DNA of 7,751 nt from an uncultured Ruminococcus sp. (lineage in GTDB: Bacteria > Bacillota > Clostridia > Oscillospirales > Acutalibacteraceae), in NCBI GenBank assembly GCA_902783815.1, contig CACZSM010000254.1, forward strand, positions 1 through 7,751, read 5' to 3'. This document shows, in pieces, positions 6,180 to 7,751 of the stretch (positions are counted from its first letter, which is position 1; the number at the start of each line of letters is the position of its first letter). A program made the translations under genes and the position numbers. Below the pieces are notes generated by a model, which saw nothing but the letters and a program-made list of their open reading frames with translations, was not told the origin of the DNA and searched no databases.

Positions 6180-7751
6180 ATGGATATAAATGAGATAAAG
6201 TCAAGAGCCGAGGAACTGAGATCGCTTATCAATTACCACAATCAAAGATATTATAATGAGGATTCACCGGAAATAAGCGACTATGAATATGATATGCTTC
6301 TCAGGGAACTTGAAAAAATTGAAAGCGACTTCCCTCAGCTACAGACACCTGATTCGCCAACACTGCGTGTCGGAGGAGATGCGGCTGAAAAGTTTTCGCC
6401 GGTTGAACATAAAGTTCCTATGGAAAGTCTGCACGACTCATTTTCTCATCAGGAGATAATTGATTTTCATAAGCGTGTATGTGAATCTGCCGGAGATGCT
6501 CTGTTTGTGGTTGAGCCGAAAATAGACGGATTATCTGTTTCTGCTGAGTACCGGAATGGTATATTCGTAAGAGGTTCTACAAGAGGTGACGGCAGAACAG
6601 GAGAAGATATTACAGAAAATCTTAAAACTATAAGAACTCTTCCTATGAAGCTGAAAAAGCCTGTTCCCTACCTTGAAGTTCGCGGAGAAGTTTATATGTC
6701 TATAGAGAGCTTTGAAAAACTTACAGCCCGTCAGGAGGAAAACGAGGAAAAAACCTTTAAAAACCCTCGCAACGCGGCGGCAGGCTCACTCAGACAAAAG
6801 AATTCAGCTGTTACCAAAGAAAGAGAACTTGATATTTTCGTATTCAATATACAACAGATAGAAGGCGAAACTCTGACAAGTCACAAACAGTCGCTTGATT
6901 ACCTGAAGGATCTTGGCTTCAATGTTCTTCCTTTCTACTATGTGTGCAGCTCTGCGGATGAGATAGTGGAAAAAATAGAGGAGATCGGAAGTAAAAGAGG
7001 AGAACTTTCCTTCCAGATAGACGGCGCTGTTATAAAGGCAGACAGCTTCGCACAGCGCGAATTACTTGGAAGTACATCAAAATTCCCGAAATGGGCAGAA
7101 GCATACAAGTATCCGCCTGAGGAAAAGGAAACAGTGCTTCTGGATGTAGAAGTAAATGTCGGCAGAACAGGTGTTCTTACACCAACGGCAATATTTGCGC
7201 CAATAACACTTGCCGGTACTACCGTCAGCAGAGCAACTCTGCATAATGAGGACTTTATTCGGGAAAAAGATATACGAATTGGTGATACCGTTATTTTGCG
7301 TAAGGCCGGTGAGATAATTCCAGAGGTCGTTTCTGTTGCAAAGCATACGGATGGATCGGTTCCTTACAGGATGCCTGTGATATGTCCGTCATGCGGGTCA
7401 CCAGTCGGATATGAAAACGGAGAGGCTGCTCTGAGATGTACTAATACAGATTGTCCGGCACAGCTTATGCGTCATCTGATACATTTTGTATCAAGAGATG
7501 CAATGGATATAGACGGTCTGGGCGAAAAGGTACTTCATGCTCTTGATGCAAACGGACTTGTACATTCTCCGGCAGATCTCTACAGACTGAGCAGAGAGGA
7601 TATACTCACCCTTGAAAAGAAAAAAGATAAGTCCGCAGATAATCTTATAAAAGCAATTGAAAAATCCAAGTCAAATGATCTGTACAGACTTATCTATGGA
7701 CTGGGTATAAGACATATCGGTCAGAAGGCTGCAAAACTGCTGTCAGACAGG
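6180..7751 (+). CDS. ligA: NAD+-dependent DNA ligase, 3'-truncated at the window edge
   Basis: Seals nicks between Okazaki fragments and in repair, using NAD+ to form an enzyme-AMP intermediate. The frame is open without a stop for 524 codons to the last base; full LigA is about 660-670 residues, so roughly 140 are missing (the end of the helix-hairpin-helix region and the BRCT domain). Domains in order: Ia NAD-binding region with YHNQRYYNEDSPEISDYEYD (19-38); adenylation domain with EPKIDG, nucleotidyl-lysine K114, GDGRTGEDIT (136-145), EVRGEVYM (166-173), FKNPRNAAAGSLRQ (193-206), IDGAVIK and AEAYKYP; OB fold with NVGRTGVLTPTA; a four-cysteine zinc finger (C402, C405, C420, C425); then helix-hairpin-helix repeats with IDGLGEK and YGLGIRHIGQKAAKLL. 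All catalytic motifs visible are intact. The start is set by AAAGGAG at 6166-6172. It follows dapL on the same strand and may be cotranscribed or have its own promoter; I see no clear one. Confidence 0.97.
   Translation, partial: MDINEIKSRAEELRSLINYHNQRYYNEDSPEISDYEYDMLLRELEKIESDFPQLQTPDSPTLRVGGDAAEKFSPVEHKVPMESLHDSFSHQEIIDFHKRVCESAGDALFVVEPKIDGLSVSAEYRNGIFVRGSTRGDGRTGEDITENLKTIRTLPMKLKKPVPYLEVRGEVYMSIESFEKLTARQEENEEKTFKNPRNAAAGSLRQKNSAVTKERELDIFVFNIQQIEGETLTSHKQSLDYLKDLGFNVLPFYYVCSSADEIVEKIEEIGSKRGELSFQIDGAVIKADSFAQRELLGSTSKFPKWAEAYKYPPEEKETVLLDVEVNVGRTGVLTPTAIFAPITLAGTTVSRATLHNEDFIREKDIRIGDTVILRKAGEIIPEVVSVAKHTDGSVPYRMPVICPSCGSPVGYENGEAALRCTNTDCPAQLMRHLIHFVSRDAMDIDGLGEKVLHALDANGLVHSPADLYRLSREDILTLEKKKDKSADNLIKAIEKSKSNDLYRLIYGLGIRHIGQKAAKLLSDR

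Noticed and set aside
7077..7346. An 89-codon - strand open frame inside ligA
   Set aside because: It is antisense to the conserved adenylation and OB domains of ligA and has no ribosome site or recognisable product.

Overview
The window looks like an ordinary chromosomal stretch from a moderately AT-rich, low-GC Gram-positive anaerobe. The best guess is class Clostridia, Ruminococcus/Oscillospiraceae-like. This rests on three things: diaminopimelate made through an LL-DAP aminotransferase (DapL), polyamine made through the carboxynorspermidine/carboxyspermidine route (NspC), and strong AAAGGAG-type ribosome binding sites. The genus is an inference from gene content, not from a marker gene.

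Layout. A 5'-truncated DUF1015 gene runs on the + strand to 1223. It meets head-on, with no spacer, a three-gene group on the - strand that reads leftward from about 4700: nspC (4655-3516), an AEC-family membrane transporter (3475-2546) and an N-terminally membrane-anchored GHL10/DUF187 glycoside hydrolase (2474-1224). The gaps of 40 and 71 bp and the lack of a convincing internal terminator suggest one transcript. A 212-bp divergent regulatory region (4656-4867) carries an extended -10 promoter for nspC and a TTGAAT-N17-TATAAT promoter for dapL. dapL (4868-6052) and ligA (6180 to the window edge, 3'-truncated) follow on the + strand. They are separated by 127 bp, most of which is an 84-bp element bounded by near-perfect 15-bp inverted repeats with TTAA at each outer end.

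How the genes may work together. DapL makes LL-diaminopimelate for lysine and peptidoglycan cross-links. NspC completes norspermidine or spermidine synthesis. In the known pathways both routes draw on L-aspartate semialdehyde, so their divergent arrangement around one control region is metabolically sensible. The GHL10 enzyme probably acts on cell-wall glycan outside the membrane, and the AEC carrier on a small organic or amino acid. LigA is core replication and repair and probably only a neighbour. DUF1015 has no firmly assigned function that I can give.

I see no rRNA, tRNA, CRISPR array, phage gene, transposase or defence system. No undescribed multi-gene system is evident. The items most worth a second look are the 84-bp inverted-repeat element, the zero-gap convergent stop codons and the shared nspC/dapL control region.
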